From assembly GCF_016746095.1 (NCBI RefSeq), contig NZ_JAERTY010000003.1, positions 1 through 64,000 of the forward strand: a stretch of 64,000 bases of DNA. The letters run 5' to 3'. This stretch comes from Sphingobacterium faecale. Lineage in GTDB: Bacteria > Bacteroidota > Bacteroidia > Sphingobacteriales > Sphingobacteriaceae. The notes beneath the pieces were generated by a model. The model was not told where the DNA came from, made no database searches, and saw only the letters and a program-made list of their open reading frames with translations. Position 1 is the stretch's first letter. The number at the start of each line of letters is the position of its first letter. Of the stretch, positions 45,783-55,302 are shown piece after piece. Both the position numbers and the translations under genes were made by a program.

Positions 45783-47501
45783 TCAATTTTGCCAAGTAGT
45801 TTCGACACCTTGCTCGCGCAACAAGTTCTGAAATTCTTTCAGAAGACTCCGGTTTTTCCTTACCTCTCTAGGTATTTTATTTTTACTTTTGCAAAATACA
45901 AGTAATAACCCGACAGCCTCCCCAATACTCCACTCAACAGGATGAAGTCTGAAGCAACCATTGGTAATATGGGTAGTCCCAATATTCTTATTTGCCGGTA
46001 GCAGGTTATCCATTTTTATGGGTAGTAATGCACCTAACGGAATCTGAAATCTCAAAGAAGGAAAGTCGATATAGTTAACTTTTGTTGTTGGATGAAGATC
46101 GATATGGTAATAGCCTATACCTACACTATCAAAGAATTCACTTGCCTTATTCGCGTCTTCGTAGATACCAGCTGTCAGTGCGCGATTCTCCTGACCGATA
46201 TGTTGTTCCAAAACCGTAAACTCAGATTTAATCCGACGGGACTCTCTAACATATGGATATTTGGCAAAACCATCAGATGTACCCATAATATCCTTTCTAA
46301 GTCTCAAACCTCTCCATCCGAATCCCCCGTTGGGCCTCGGAGCTTCGGTCTGTAACCAATATAAAAGAGATAAGCCAAGTTGTTTGGAATGCTCAATGTT
46401 ATCCTTGAAACGGCTTGGGGAAACACCAATCAAATTACCCAGCATATAATCATTTTGTGGCCAATTGACCAAACTGATGTCACTTTCAAAAAAACCGGTC
46501 TCGAAATTCCGTCGATCTATTATCCTTCTATAGTTCCATAAATTAAGTGTCCCATTGGTCGCTGCGCCTGTAGGATCAAAACCCAAAAGCTTAGACTTTA
46601 GTGTCCTTGGGTCCGAATATTCTAAACTTAATAGATGTCCCGACCACCTAGGAACAATGTCGGGTATGTATTTTTTCCAAAAAGAAAATCCTTCCGGCTT
46701 TTGGACGAAATCCTCTCCTTCAATATAATCAATAGCAAAACAGGTGGTAAAAGCCTGTTGATTTTCTGGATCCGGATAAATCGGCGCATGAAGTTCTCCG
46801 GTTTGACTTTTTGACTCCGTCCCTATAATATGATCTGTAGAAGTGATAGGGAGTAAATCTCCCAACTCTGTGGCATCTATGAAATAGTTTGATTTAAGGA
46901 TCTTAATGGTTTTGGTATTTAAACACTGAACTCTGACCGTGCTGACGGTGGTTTCGGAAGCATCTGCATCAAACGCCTTATGTTCCATTAACAGGGTGAG
47001 TTGTCCATTTGAGAGGTAGGGTGCCAACAGCTGATGAAATACACTTAAGGCTGCTTTAGGCTCGTGACACAGCCTCGACACAGCACCATTTCCTGGATTA
47101 AGAAACTTATTTTCACGAGCCTCTAAAGTTAGTGGATAGTTCTGCCGGTAATATTCCCGTATCCGTTCACGGAAATTTCTGTAGGAAAGTGGTGCTCCAT
47201 GTGACTCTATCCAAGAGTGCTCGTCGGCAGGGACTCCTTGTTGTGTAAGCTGTCCTCCGACCCAGTCAGTCTCTTCAACCAATATGACATTAAGCCCATT
47301 GCGAAGCATAGATAATGTCGCTGCTATCCCCCCTAAACCTGCGCCTACAACAGCAACATCAGCCTGTAATAGAGCACGATCTAATTGGGACGCCACAACA
47401 TTGAGCGACCGTCCTGAGGGAACTGCAAATCCCTCCAAAGAACCTGCAATAACTCCGCTCCCCGCTAAAGCCAAGCTTTCTAGAAAATTTCTTCTATCCA
47501 T
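45783..47501 (-). CDS. Tat-exported FAD-dependent oxidoreductase
   Basis: The 572-residue protein opens with DRRNFLESLALAGSGVIAGS, which fits a twin-arginine signal (RRxFL plus hydrophobic core). A Rossmann FAD site follows (ADVAVVGAGLGGIAATLSML, about 48-67, then VILVEETDWVGGQLTQQG). It belongs to the PF12831-type FAD_oxidored family, found in glycan loci with unknown sugar substrates. Tat export suggests it folds with FAD before crossing the membrane. It is the last gene of locus D, 22 bp after the phosphodiester glycosidase. Confidence 0.85.
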   Translation of the reverse strand: MDRRNFLESLALAGSGVIAGSLEGFAVPSGRSLNVVASQLDRALLQADVAVVGAGLGGIAATLSMLRNGLNVILVEETDWVGGQLTQQGVPADEHSWIESHGAPLSYRNFRERIREYYRQNYPLTLEARENKFLNPGNGAVSRLCHEPKAALSVFHQLLAPYLSNGQLTLLMEHKAFDADASETTVSTVRVQCLNTKTIKILKSNYFIDATELGDLLPITSTDHIIGTESKSQTGELHAPIYPDPENQQAFTTCFAIDYIEGEDFVQKPEGFSFWKKYIPDIVPRWSGHLLSLEYSDPRTLKSKLLGFDPTGAATNGTLNLWNYRRIIDRRNFETGFFESDISLVNWPQNDYMLGNLIGVSPSRFKDNIEHSKQLGLSLLYWLQTEAPRPNGGFGWRGLRLRKDIMGTSDGFAKYPYVRESRRIKSEFTVLEQHIGQENRALTAGIYEDANKASEFFDSVGIGYYHIDLHPTTKVNYIDFPSLRFQIPLGALLPIKMDNLLPANKNIGTTHITNGCFRLHPVEWSIGEAVGLLLVFCKSKNKIPREVRKNRSLLKEFQNLLREQGVETTWQN

Positions 47502-47523
47502 AATCTCCTAATAAAAGTCTCTT

Positions 47524-48810
47524 TTATTTTTTTCGTACAATGGTTAACGCATTGGCCACTGGCCTAAACCATGTTGTACCTTCTGGCTGCCCGTAGATCG
47601 TATTGCCCAACGCCAACATACTAGACCCACCTCCATCAAGATTTACGGCATCTGTTATCTCAAAATGGAGAAGGAGATCTGCAAGATCCGAGCTTTTGAG
47701 ACCATCAGAGACATCAGATCTTCCCTCGACAACCACCATATAAAAATACTTATCAGAATGCCCTACTGCAGTCCTAGGCTCTTTTCCATGCGGATTACCT
47801 GATGTTGACGTTATCTGTAGCTTTTGTCCTGATTTTAGCAAGATATATGAAGCACCGATAGCTTCTTGCACATCGTAAACTTTTTCAGTTTTTTTACCTA
47901 CAGGCTTGTTGATATTGATGAATACCCTATCCCCTTTCTTGTATCGATTACATATTGTTATACCTGCGCCATGGCCGGATAAAACTACATGTCCCTTTGG
48001 TATAACTAATCCCCCTGCCAAGGCTACAGGACGATCCGAGGTAACCTCGCAAAGTACAGACTCGTGGCTTTTAGCAGTCTCCCAGTCACCAGAGACCGGC
48101 TTTAATACAATCTCAGATCCGTAAATGTTGGTCCCTGTACGCTCACCCTTAGCACCTGTATATAAAATGAGTTGATCTGCCTGACGACTTCCGTTTATAC
48201 CATTAATAGGGTATTTATCATCTCCTAAAGTAATGGTATAATCCAGCTCGTCAATAAAAAGCTGACCATCCGATGTAGTCCCATAGACTAATTTCCAATC
48301 GCTATTGGCTGTTTTTAAAAGCCGGCCTTCGCTTACCATAGCTCCAAGTATCGTCCCACCAGTCTCCATTACAAAAAAATCACCGTTTAGAGAGGCTAAA
48401 ACGGTCTTTTTAGGACTTGTGTGATAATTCATTATATCTAAAGGAGTACCTCTCTTATCTAGAGAGGAGCCAGCTAACAATGACTCTATACGGAGACCAT
48501 CACTTAACCCCTTCCTATCAAGTCGTATAACATGTGCCTGTAATTTTAATCCTGATTGACTGTCGGTTCCCGCATTATTAACTGTAATTTTGAAGTAATC
48601 CATATAGTCTGTTACGGCTTCTTTGCGCAAAGCTTGAACAGGGTGGATCTGTTTGCCAATCTGGAGGGGCTTTCCATATTTTTCTCGATCTGCATCTACC
48701 TGTTTTTCTACCTCAGTTGGTTTCGGAACTGGAGGAAGTACATCGTTTTCTTGACAAGCGTTAAATATAAAAATCGCAGATAGCCAGATTAAATTTTTAA
48801 GTCTACTCAT
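47524..48810 (-). CDS. Phosphodiester glycosidase family (NAGPA/DUF2233) lipoprotein
   Basis: The 428-residue lipoprotein has its lipobox in IFIFNAC at about residue 19. The DUF2233/NAGPA domain at about 85-425 shows LASLNGDFFVMETGGTILG, the region RTAVGHSDKYFYMVVVEG and the hallmark NLDGGGSSMLAL near the end. NAGPA uncovers mannose-6-phosphate by cleaving a GlcNAc-1-phosphodiester; bacterial relatives are thought to act on sugar phosphodiesters in teichoic acids or glycans. It lies 29 bp after the PIG-L gene. Confidence 0.88.
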   Translation of the reverse strand: MSRLKNLIWLSAIFIFNACQENDVLPPVPKPTEVEKQVDADREKYGKPLQIGKQIHPVQALRKEAVTDYMDYFKITVNNAGTDSQSGLKLQAHVIRLDRKGLSDGLRIESLLAGSSLDKRGTPLDIMNYHTSPKKTVLASLNGDFFVMETGGTILGAMVSEGRLLKTANSDWKLVYGTTSDGQLFIDELDYTITLGDDKYPINGINGSRQADQLILYTGAKGERTGTNIYGSEIVLKPVSGDWETAKSHESVLCEVTSDRPVALAGGLVIPKGHVVLSGHGAGITICNRYKKGDRVFININKPVGKKTEKVYDVQEAIGASYILLKSGQKLQITSTSGNPHGKEPRTAVGHSDKYFYMVVVEGRSDVSDGLKSSDLADLLLHFEITDAVNLDGGGSSMLALGNTIYGQPEGTTWFRPVANALTIVRKK

Positions 48811-48839
48811 AATCAGTTTGGTTTTTTTTATAACTTCAT

Positions 48840-49724
48840 TTAATTAAATGGGAACAACCGTCCCATTTCATCTTTTTCGATCCGCCTGCCGTATTCGCAT
48901 AATTCATACAACTCAATATATTGTATCTGATCGGCTTTCTTATAATCTCCATAAACATTGGAGATAGCAGCATCTATTATTGGATTGGTGGAGTTAAATG
49001 GCGGAACTCGCCATTTTTGCAACCATTTTTTTTTATCTGGTTCACTTTTTGGTATTTCTTCTAATTTCCCATTCAACCAAGGAAGCCATTGGTAAAACTG
49101 TGAATAATGCTGATGCAGCATTTCCACTTTTTCATACAATACCTCGGTTATATCAATCGCGATATCTGGGACAAACTCATTAGGCTTTTTAAAAGCATCA
49201 CTCATGTAAAGAAATACGGGTGTCTTTAGCATAGGAGGTATCTCTGGTACAATATGAGGAACTCTTATCAAAAATGAGGCATCTGAAACTAATATGCTTG
49301 TATAACGATGATCTGGGTGATAAGTATTAGGCCTATGGGTGATAACGATATCAGCATCCCATTCTCTAATAACTTTGATCAATTTCAGCCTATTGGCCAT
49401 AGAAGCTTCTAGTTCGCCATCGGCATTGTCGAACACCTCATATTCGATTCCCATCAATCGACTAACATTCTCGGTCTCTTTCTTCCTAAGCTTGGCCAGT
49501 TCAACTTTTGACAAAAGGTGATGCCCTTTTTCACCGTTGGTCATAGATACAAATTTCACAACATGTCCATTCTTGAGATACAATGCGGCAAGTCCACCTG
49601 CTGCAATCTCACAATCGTCAGGATGTGCACCTATTACCAAAACCCGTAGTCTTTCGTGCTCTGTACCAAATACAAAAGCAACAAAAACTATCGATACAAA
49701 AAGAAATCCTATTATTATCTTCAT
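48840..49724 (-). CDS. PIG-L/LmbE-type N-acetylglucosamine deacetylase, secreted
   Basis: The 294-residue protein has an N-terminal signal peptide (IIIGFLFVSIVFVAFVFG). The zinc site AHPDD (His34, Asp36, Asp37; VIGAHPDDCEIAAGG) pairs with HPDH at 136-139 (RPNTYHPDHRYTS). These enzymes remove N-acetyl groups from GlcNAc-containing compounds. Export points to action on an extracellular or periplasmic glycan. It starts 1 bp after the DUF4855 gene and fits with the neighbouring NAGPA-like enzyme as part of a pathway on N-acetylated sugars. Confidence 0.9.
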   Translation of the reverse strand: MKIIIGFLFVSIVFVAFVFGTEHERLRVLVIGAHPDDCEIAAGGLAALYLKNGHVVKFVSMTNGEKGHHLLSKVELAKLRKKETENVSRLMGIEYEVFDNADGELEASMANRLKLIKVIREWDADIVITHRPNTYHPDHRYTSILVSDASFLIRVPHIVPEIPPMLKTPVFLYMSDAFKKPNEFVPDIAIDITEVLYEKVEMLHQHYSQFYQWLPWLNGKLEEIPKSEPDKKKWLQKWRVPPFNSTNPIIDAAISNVYGDYKKADQIQYIELYELCEYGRRIEKDEMGRLFPFN

Positions 49725-49725
49725 A

Positions 49726-50823
49726 TCACTCTTGTATCAATTGTTTGTACTTCTTTTTTCCTTTCCTTTTAATGATTTCGGCTGCAAGTTTGTCCGCCAT
49801 CTCTCTATCCTTCAAATCGGCAGAGTTGACAAGTTTATAAAATGAATCCCCACCTTGATAATATGCAATTGCAGAAGTTTGAAAAACCTTATTTTTTATA
49901 AACGAGTCGATGTAAGTATCAAGCCTAAATCGCTTGTTTTCGTTTGCCCTATAAAGAGCGCGATCATCAAACTCCATCTCCATCCCCATTGAAAACTCTT
50001 GAGCTTTTTTACAAGCATCATCGATTCGACTATCGTCTACTTTATTATTAAAAAAATGATTGGGTTGTAACCAAGCGAAATCAAATTTGAAATCTTGCCA
50101 CTTAAAATTTCCTGGAGCATTCCAATAAGGGATCCAATAATATTTGTACCCCTGTGAGCGGATATAATCGCCAATAGGTATCAAGATTTCTTTTCCATCG
50201 CTAATGTCTTCATCAACCCAATAAAATCCTGCCAACTCTAAATAAGGAAGCTTTTCCTTCTCGAACCTGGTTAAAAACTCTTTTATATACCAAGACGAAG
50301 CCGCTATTCTATCCTCTATTATTGAAAAATCTAAAGTTCTACTACCTAGATCACCCCAATCTTTTTGATTACGTATCGGTGATGGGATTCCAATTACGAC
50401 CTTATGCCTGAAATGAGGTGCACTTCCCATCAGCTGGATACAGTCTTCAATAGCATCATTCAATGCCAACAGGGCCTTTCCTTTTTCGAAATGTCTATCA
50501 ATCAACCATTCCCACTCTACTCTCCTTGCATTTAGTGTATCATAACCTGGTGCAAAATTACGTCCTTTGCCATCTTTGAACTCTAAAAATAAAAATCCAT
50601 CGAACAACCAATTCTTACGACCACTCAAATCTTGGTGAACGACATAGGGCAAAAACTTTTCCTTAGTCCATGGATAATCCCGATGTACCCCCCCATGGTA
50701 GATCAAAGCAAGATCCACTATATTTGTTTTACCATAAGGTTGGGCCCAAAGTAGGACAGGGAGTAGAAAAAAAATAATATTCAGTATTCTTAAACGAGTA
50801 TTCATATCCTTATAAAGTATCAA
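49726..50823 (-). CDS. DUF4855 domain protein, predicted glycosidase-like
   Basis: The 365-residue protein has a signal peptide (ILNIIFFLLPVLLWAQ) and one DUF4855 domain. Visible features are IVDLALIYHGGVHRDYPWTK near the start, the acidic LELAGFYWVDEDISDGKE near the middle, and YYWIPYWNAPGNFKWQDF followed by GMEMEFDDRAL. The strand-helix alternation and buried acidic residues suggest a TIM-barrel like those of glycoside hydrolases, but no activity is established to my knowledge. It overlaps the preceding gene by 14 bp and the PIG-L gene follows 1 bp later. Confidence 0.85.
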   Translation of the reverse strand: MILYKDMNTRLRILNIIFFLLPVLLWAQPYGKTNIVDLALIYHGGVHRDYPWTKEKFLPYVVHQDLSGRKNWLFDGFLFLEFKDGKGRNFAPGYDTLNARRVEWEWLIDRHFEKGKALLALNDAIEDCIQLMGSAPHFRHKVVIGIPSPIRNQKDWGDLGSRTLDFSIIEDRIAASSWYIKEFLTRFEKEKLPYLELAGFYWVDEDISDGKEILIPIGDYIRSQGYKYYWIPYWNAPGNFKWQDFKFDFAWLQPNHFFNNKVDDSRIDDACKKAQEFSMGMEMEFDDRALYRANENKRFRLDTYIDSFIKNKVFQTSAIAYYQGGDSFYKLVNSADLKDREMADKLAAEIIKRKGKKKYKQLIQE

Positions 50824-52477
50824 AATCTATACAATCAAATTCATATGCTACAACCACACCATTGGTCAATAGGCAATACATGTGTAATTTATAACCATCA
50901 TCGGAAACCTTCATGACAACGTCGCTTGTTCGGTTCCCATTACTATTGGTTATCAAATCGCTTGTGCGCAACACTAGGTAATCTTTAAACAAAGGGTTAG
51001 AAGTTTCTACTTCAAGGTGGCTCGGATCCGTAACATTAAACAAATAGAATTCTCCGAATTTATCTTCCACACGCCCAAATGAAATGTATCTTGCTTGATT
51101 GAATTCTGCAAAATCTAACGCATTATTATGTATCAAATTGAGATTTGTATTTGGAAACACATAAGCCGCACGTTGCGCAATTTGATCCCAATAGGATATG
51201 TTTCCTGGATGACCTGTAATAAAAATAGGAGCGCTTAGATCCGTTGAAGTAGGTGCAACATCTGCCATTTGAGTCCAAGAGGTGGCTCCTGGAAAAGTAA
51301 GAGCTTCCGGAATCTGACTTTCAGCAACTCCATTGGTTATTTTCCAACGAAGAACAGTATTACCCGAATTACTTGCCGCCAAGTAAATAACAGCGCTTTT
51401 GTCTAAATCCCCAATGACAGACATCTTTCTTCCTACGTTCCAAGCAGCAGCCATAGTCCAATTAATAAGCTTTTTTGGATTACTATCAGAACTGTTTTTC
51501 CACTTATAGATAGCCAAGCTATTACCAGCAGCAGCTACTAAATTAGACATCAACAGTTGACCTTTTGAATCAGAAGTTATGAAGAAGTTTTGGAATGTTT
51601 CCGTTGCTATATCCCCCATTACCATCTCACCGATCAATGCACCATTGAAGCGGTTAATAATTTTGTTTCTTTTCTCTCTAGTATTAACAATCAGATCCCC
51701 TTTAGAAACGGCAATAGAGGTAGTCATGTGATTCGTTGCGTCTATACCCAACTCCGTTAAAGTTTTGATCCAAATTTGTCTCGCACTACCTAAACGAATT
51801 CCATTGCTTACCTTTCCGGGGGTAGCAAATTTAACCGTATATTTTTTGGTTGTTACACCATCTTGCGCCGTTACCGTATACTCAACAGGATTATTAAAAT
51901 TCTGCGGAGTCGTTGGCAAAGGGTGAATAGTAGCCCTTTTCGAAACAAGAACTTGAGGAGTCAAATTGGACAGATCTGCACCACCTGCAATCAAACTTAT
52001 TAGCTGTCCCCTAACATACCCTTCCAAATTCATAGTAGGCAAAGAAAACGATAAGAGCTCTGCCTCCGAACTTTCCTTAATTATACTTTTTACAGTATGT
52101 TTACTCGATTCCCCGTTCCCTTTATGGATAACGATCTGAAACTCTTTAGACATATCAACAATATTATCCTTTTGTCCTATAACCTCTACCCGAGAAGGAG
52201 AATTCGTATTTATACGCATACCAGCAAGACTAAACTCATCATCAGAGTCCAAAGGAAAATGTGTCGGAAATTCAAACACAATTGATTCATCATAAGGAGT
52301 TGATCCGACAGGGTTAAAATACCCTTCACCATTAGGCAAGGTAATATAGATTGATCCTAAATCTTTATATTGATCAGTTAAGGATTGCTCTTCTCGTTTA
52401 CATGAAGCAAGAGTACATAAGAGCACAAAAAACATTGAGAACGATGCTACCTTCATATTGATAAAATTAGCTTTCAT
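50810..52477 (-). CDS. DUF5018 surface lipoprotein
   Basis: The 555-residue lipoprotein has its lipobox in LLCTLASC at about residue 26. It has bacterial Ig-like DUF5018 modules at about 35-125 and 135-220 (LLSFSLPTMNLEGYVRG; NNPVEYTVTAQDGVTTKKYT). A C-terminal beta-propeller-like region follows (KGQLLMSNLVAAAGNSLAIY). Such proteins replace SusE/SusF in many Bacteroidota loci as extra surface glycan-binding proteins. Its start overlaps the preceding gene's stop by one base (TAATG). Confidence 0.85.
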   Translation of the reverse strand: MKANFINMKVASFSMFFVLLCTLASCKREEQSLTDQYKDLGSIYITLPNGEGYFNPVGSTPYDESIVFEFPTHFPLDSDDEFSLAGMRINTNSPSRVEVIGQKDNIVDMSKEFQIVIHKGNGESSKHTVKSIIKESSEAELLSFSLPTMNLEGYVRGQLISLIAGGADLSNLTPQVLVSKRATIHPLPTTPQNFNNPVEYTVTAQDGVTTKKYTVKFATPGKVSNGIRLGSARQIWIKTLTELGIDATNHMTTSIAVSKGDLIVNTREKRNKIINRFNGALIGEMVMGDIATETFQNFFITSDSKGQLLMSNLVAAAGNSLAIYKWKNSSDSNPKKLINWTMAAAWNVGRKMSVIGDLDKSAVIYLAASNSGNTVLRWKITNGVAESQIPEALTFPGATSWTQMADVAPTSTDLSAPIFITGHPGNISYWDQIAQRAAYVFPNTNLNLIHNNALDFAEFNQARYISFGRVEDKFGEFYLFNVTDPSHLEVETSNPLFKDYLVLRTSDLITNSNGNRTSDVVMKVSDDGYKLHMYCLLTNGVVVAYEFDCIDFDTL

Positions 52478-53295
52478 TATAAATCAAATTTTAATTGCAT
52501 ATGGGCTTCATGTGTACGCCCTCCCATTTCATAACTAAAAGACAGATTGAATATGCCAAGAAAACGTTGGTATTTGACATTAAAAGCACCTTCTTTAGAA
52601 CTCCCTAAATCATTTAAACGCAACGTATTCCTATTATTAGCCTCTTTTACTTTTACAACATCTCCATTTATTTCAACCCATAAGTTCACTCCATTAATAT
52701 GGCTAGGTATTTGAAAGGCACCAGGAGATATTGTTGTTGCAAGCCCAGTAAAATCAATATTCTCTGGTTCATCCTCATTATATTTGAGATGAGTTTTACC
52801 AAGCACTTTATACTTACCTTGGTATTGATTTCTATAACTATTGATATTTAAGTAAACAATACTCCTTTCTTCCACAACTAGTTCTTGTTCATCGGCACTA
52901 ACTTGTATTGGAAGAATATAATTTTTCCCTACAACACTTTCGTCAATTTTTTTCAAATGTATTATCACTTTTTTTTCCACCTCATCTTTCTCAAAGGTAA
53001 AATTGGTTTGCGCAATAGAATACATTGACTTAGGCAATGCCAACACCTGCTTATCTGGATAAGTATCCAACAAACGTTCGTCTGCAGACACTTCAACCGT
53101 AGTACTTTTAGCGGTATTATAACCCGAACGGTATATAGTCAGTTCTACAATCGACTCGCCCAATAAGGGTTGGATTTCAAACTTTCCATGTGCTGGAAAA
53201 AACACGCGGTTTTCAAAGAACACACTTTCACCGCCCTTTTCACATCCTATGCAAAAGCAACATAGGAAAAAAAATATCTTAATAACGTTTTTCAT
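52477..53295 (-). CDS. DUF1735/BT_3987-like surface lipoprotein
   Basis: The 272-residue lipoprotein has its lipobox in FLCCFCIGC at about residue 18. A DUF1735-like Ig fold at about 45-150 (VELTIYRSGYNTAKSTTVEV, VVGKNYILPIQVS) is followed by a C-terminal beta domain of about 110 residues (YQGKYKVLGKTHLKY, INGVNLWVEINGDVVKV). The position after susD is where accessory glycan-binding lipoproteins are usually encoded. It is translationally coupled to the DUF5018 gene. Confidence 0.8.
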   Translation of the reverse strand: MKNVIKIFFFLCCFCIGCEKGGESVFFENRVFFPAHGKFEIQPLLGESIVELTIYRSGYNTAKSTTVEVSADERLLDTYPDKQVLALPKSMYSIAQTNFTFEKDEVEKKVIIHLKKIDESVVGKNYILPIQVSADEQELVVEERSIVYLNINSYRNQYQGKYKVLGKTHLKYNEDEPENIDFTGLATTISPGAFQIPSHINGVNLWVEINGDVVKVKEANNRNTLRLNDLGSSKEGAFNVKYQRFLGIFNLSFSYEMGGRTHEAHMQLKFDL

Positions 53296-53313
53296 AAAAC
53301 ATGCTATTTTTAA

Positions 53314-55299
53314 TCACCAACCAGGGTTTTGTACAATTGATGGGTTTTTCTCTATTTCCGATTGATGGATAGGGAATAAATTCATTTTCTTATCAAACAC
53401 CCTTGTTTCAAAGGCTACTCGTTTGTAAAACCCTGTATATTCAAAGCTATTTGTAGTAGTATTACCAGCATGAATATCCATACCCCACATTTTTCCTCCA
53501 TCGCCGTATTTTCTTTTAGGGTCGCCATTATCAGGTGTAATAGACAACAATCTTCTTCTAGTTGTAAAGTACCGATCACCCTCAAAAGCTAACTCTACTT
53601 GGCGTTCTTGCAAGATATATTCTCTTTGCATAGCCTTATCTCCTTTAATATTAGGATAGACCGAAAAAACAGAAGGAATTCCTGCACGCTCCCGTATCAT
53701 ATCCCAATACTTTTGAATATCAGGATGAGAAGGATTATATTCGTTTAAAGCCTCTATATAGTCCAATAACACTTTTGCATAGCGTATAAAAGTATCATGT
53801 CGAGGCGTATTAACAAAAACTCGATCACGCATATTACTCAATGGATCTACATTTTTCAAAACTAAATAACCCGTCTGCGGATAAAACGTATAGGATCCTG
53901 ATTGTCTTGACATACCACCATAGTACAGCTCTACACGAGCGTATCCATTCGCCTGCTTTACAGTATTTGTATTCGTTGAATAGTAGTCTCTTTTAGCAAT
54001 ATCAGTGGGCAGCTGAGGAATAACACGCTTATTATACAACACTGAAACATAAAACCTTGGTTCACGATTAGCATACATATTCCACTCGCCAGGCCAATGC
54101 CCCCAAGCGTCTCCATTCCGGATCAAATTAATCATCTCCACTCTATCATTTTGAATATTTAGACTTTTAGGGTTCCAATTATCTCCTCCATTTACAGCAA
54201 AACCATCTTCAACATAGGTAGAATTAGGGTCATCTATTGTTCTTCCATTTTTCATAAAAAAGGCATCCACTGCCCTTTGAGTCGGTCCCACCCCTCCTAG
54301 ATTATTAGGTCCAGGAGAAGTATGGACTTCCCAACCATTATGATTAAAATTTGCTTTTGCCCAAATAATTTCACAGTTCCATTTTTTTATATGGACGTCT
54401 CTTAAAGATTTGAAAGGACTAAATGTTGCCCCATTACCATTTTCATGATTTTTATACAACCGAACGTTAGCCCCTGCATTGTCTTCGGCGGTTTTAATAA
54501 CAGCATAACTAGCATCTGCTGCTCTTTTCCACTTCTGTTCATCATACGTAGTAGAAGTCAACAGTGTGCCATCTAAGTTCTTAAAATCAATATAACCCTG
54601 ATTACCATTCCATTGTGGACTAGCTGCCATCATCAAAACCTCAGCTTTTACAGCCTTACAAACTATTTTTGTAGGTTTTCCAAACCATTGTTTATCATTC
54701 TGCCAATGAAGAGGTAAACCTTTTTCCGCTTCATCCATCATTTCTGCTATATAAGCGACACAGTCTTCATATGGTGATCGAGGAAATTCTTTCCAATCAC
54801 TAGCCAATGGTTGCAATTCTTTTATAAGAACGACAGGTCCATACTGTCTTAACAATAACCAATAATAATATCCTCTTAAAAACTTAACTTCGGCCTTATA
54901 CTGTTCCTTTAAAGCTTCACTCAGCTCCCTATTTTTATCCACATTATTTTCAAAAACAAATGATGCTCGAATTGCCTTATAGTAATTAGGCCATTTGTTA
55001 TAAAAATTGGATGATATCGTCCAATTACCCAAATTAATCTGATAAGTATTGTATACGTTCCAAGTCAAGTCAATTTCGTCTGACACCCCTAACCAAGGGT
55101 CATCCTGATAGAGATTTGATGTAGGAATTTGTGAATATACGTTGTACAAGTAAGCCTCTGTTTCTTTTCTAGACTTCCAGATCATTTCGTCTGTTTTCAT
55201 GTCATCTGGCTTTTTTTCCAAAAAATCGGTACAAGCACTAAACAATATTAAGACGGAAAGAAACGGCACTAATTTTATATATTTATTCATGATATGCAT
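53314..55299 (-). CDS. SusD/RagB-like surface lipoprotein, locus D
   Basis: A large SusD of 661 residues with its lipobox in LSVLILFSAC at about residue 23. The motifs EKKPDDMKTDEMIWKSRKE, YKAEVKFLRGYYYWLLLRQY and, near the end, LQERQVELAFEGDRYFTTRR are typical of SusD. Extra loops between about 220 and 470 make it longer than the others in this window, which often goes with complex glycan ligands. It starts 3 bp after the susC stop. Confidence 0.94.
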   Translation of the reverse strand: MHIMNKYIKLVPFLSVLILFSACTDFLEKKPDDMKTDEMIWKSRKETEAYLYNVYSQIPTSNLYQDDPWLGVSDEIDLTWNVYNTYQINLGNWTISSNFYNKWPNYYKAIRASFVFENNVDKNRELSEALKEQYKAEVKFLRGYYYWLLLRQYGPVVLIKELQPLASDWKEFPRSPYEDCVAYIAEMMDEAEKGLPLHWQNDKQWFGKPTKIVCKAVKAEVLMMAASPQWNGNQGYIDFKNLDGTLLTSTTYDEQKWKRAADASYAVIKTAEDNAGANVRLYKNHENGNGATFSPFKSLRDVHIKKWNCEIIWAKANFNHNGWEVHTSPGPNNLGGVGPTQRAVDAFFMKNGRTIDDPNSTYVEDGFAVNGGDNWNPKSLNIQNDRVEMINLIRNGDAWGHWPGEWNMYANREPRFYVSVLYNKRVIPQLPTDIAKRDYYSTNTNTVKQANGYARVELYYGGMSRQSGSYTFYPQTGYLVLKNVDPLSNMRDRVFVNTPRHDTFIRYAKVLLDYIEALNEYNPSHPDIQKYWDMIRERAGIPSVFSVYPNIKGDKAMQREYILQERQVELAFEGDRYFTTRRRLLSITPDNGDPKRKYGDGGKMWGMDIHAGNTTTNSFEYTGFYKRVAFETRVFDKKMNLFPIHQSEIEKNPSIVQNPGW

Positions 55300-55302
55300 A
55301 TT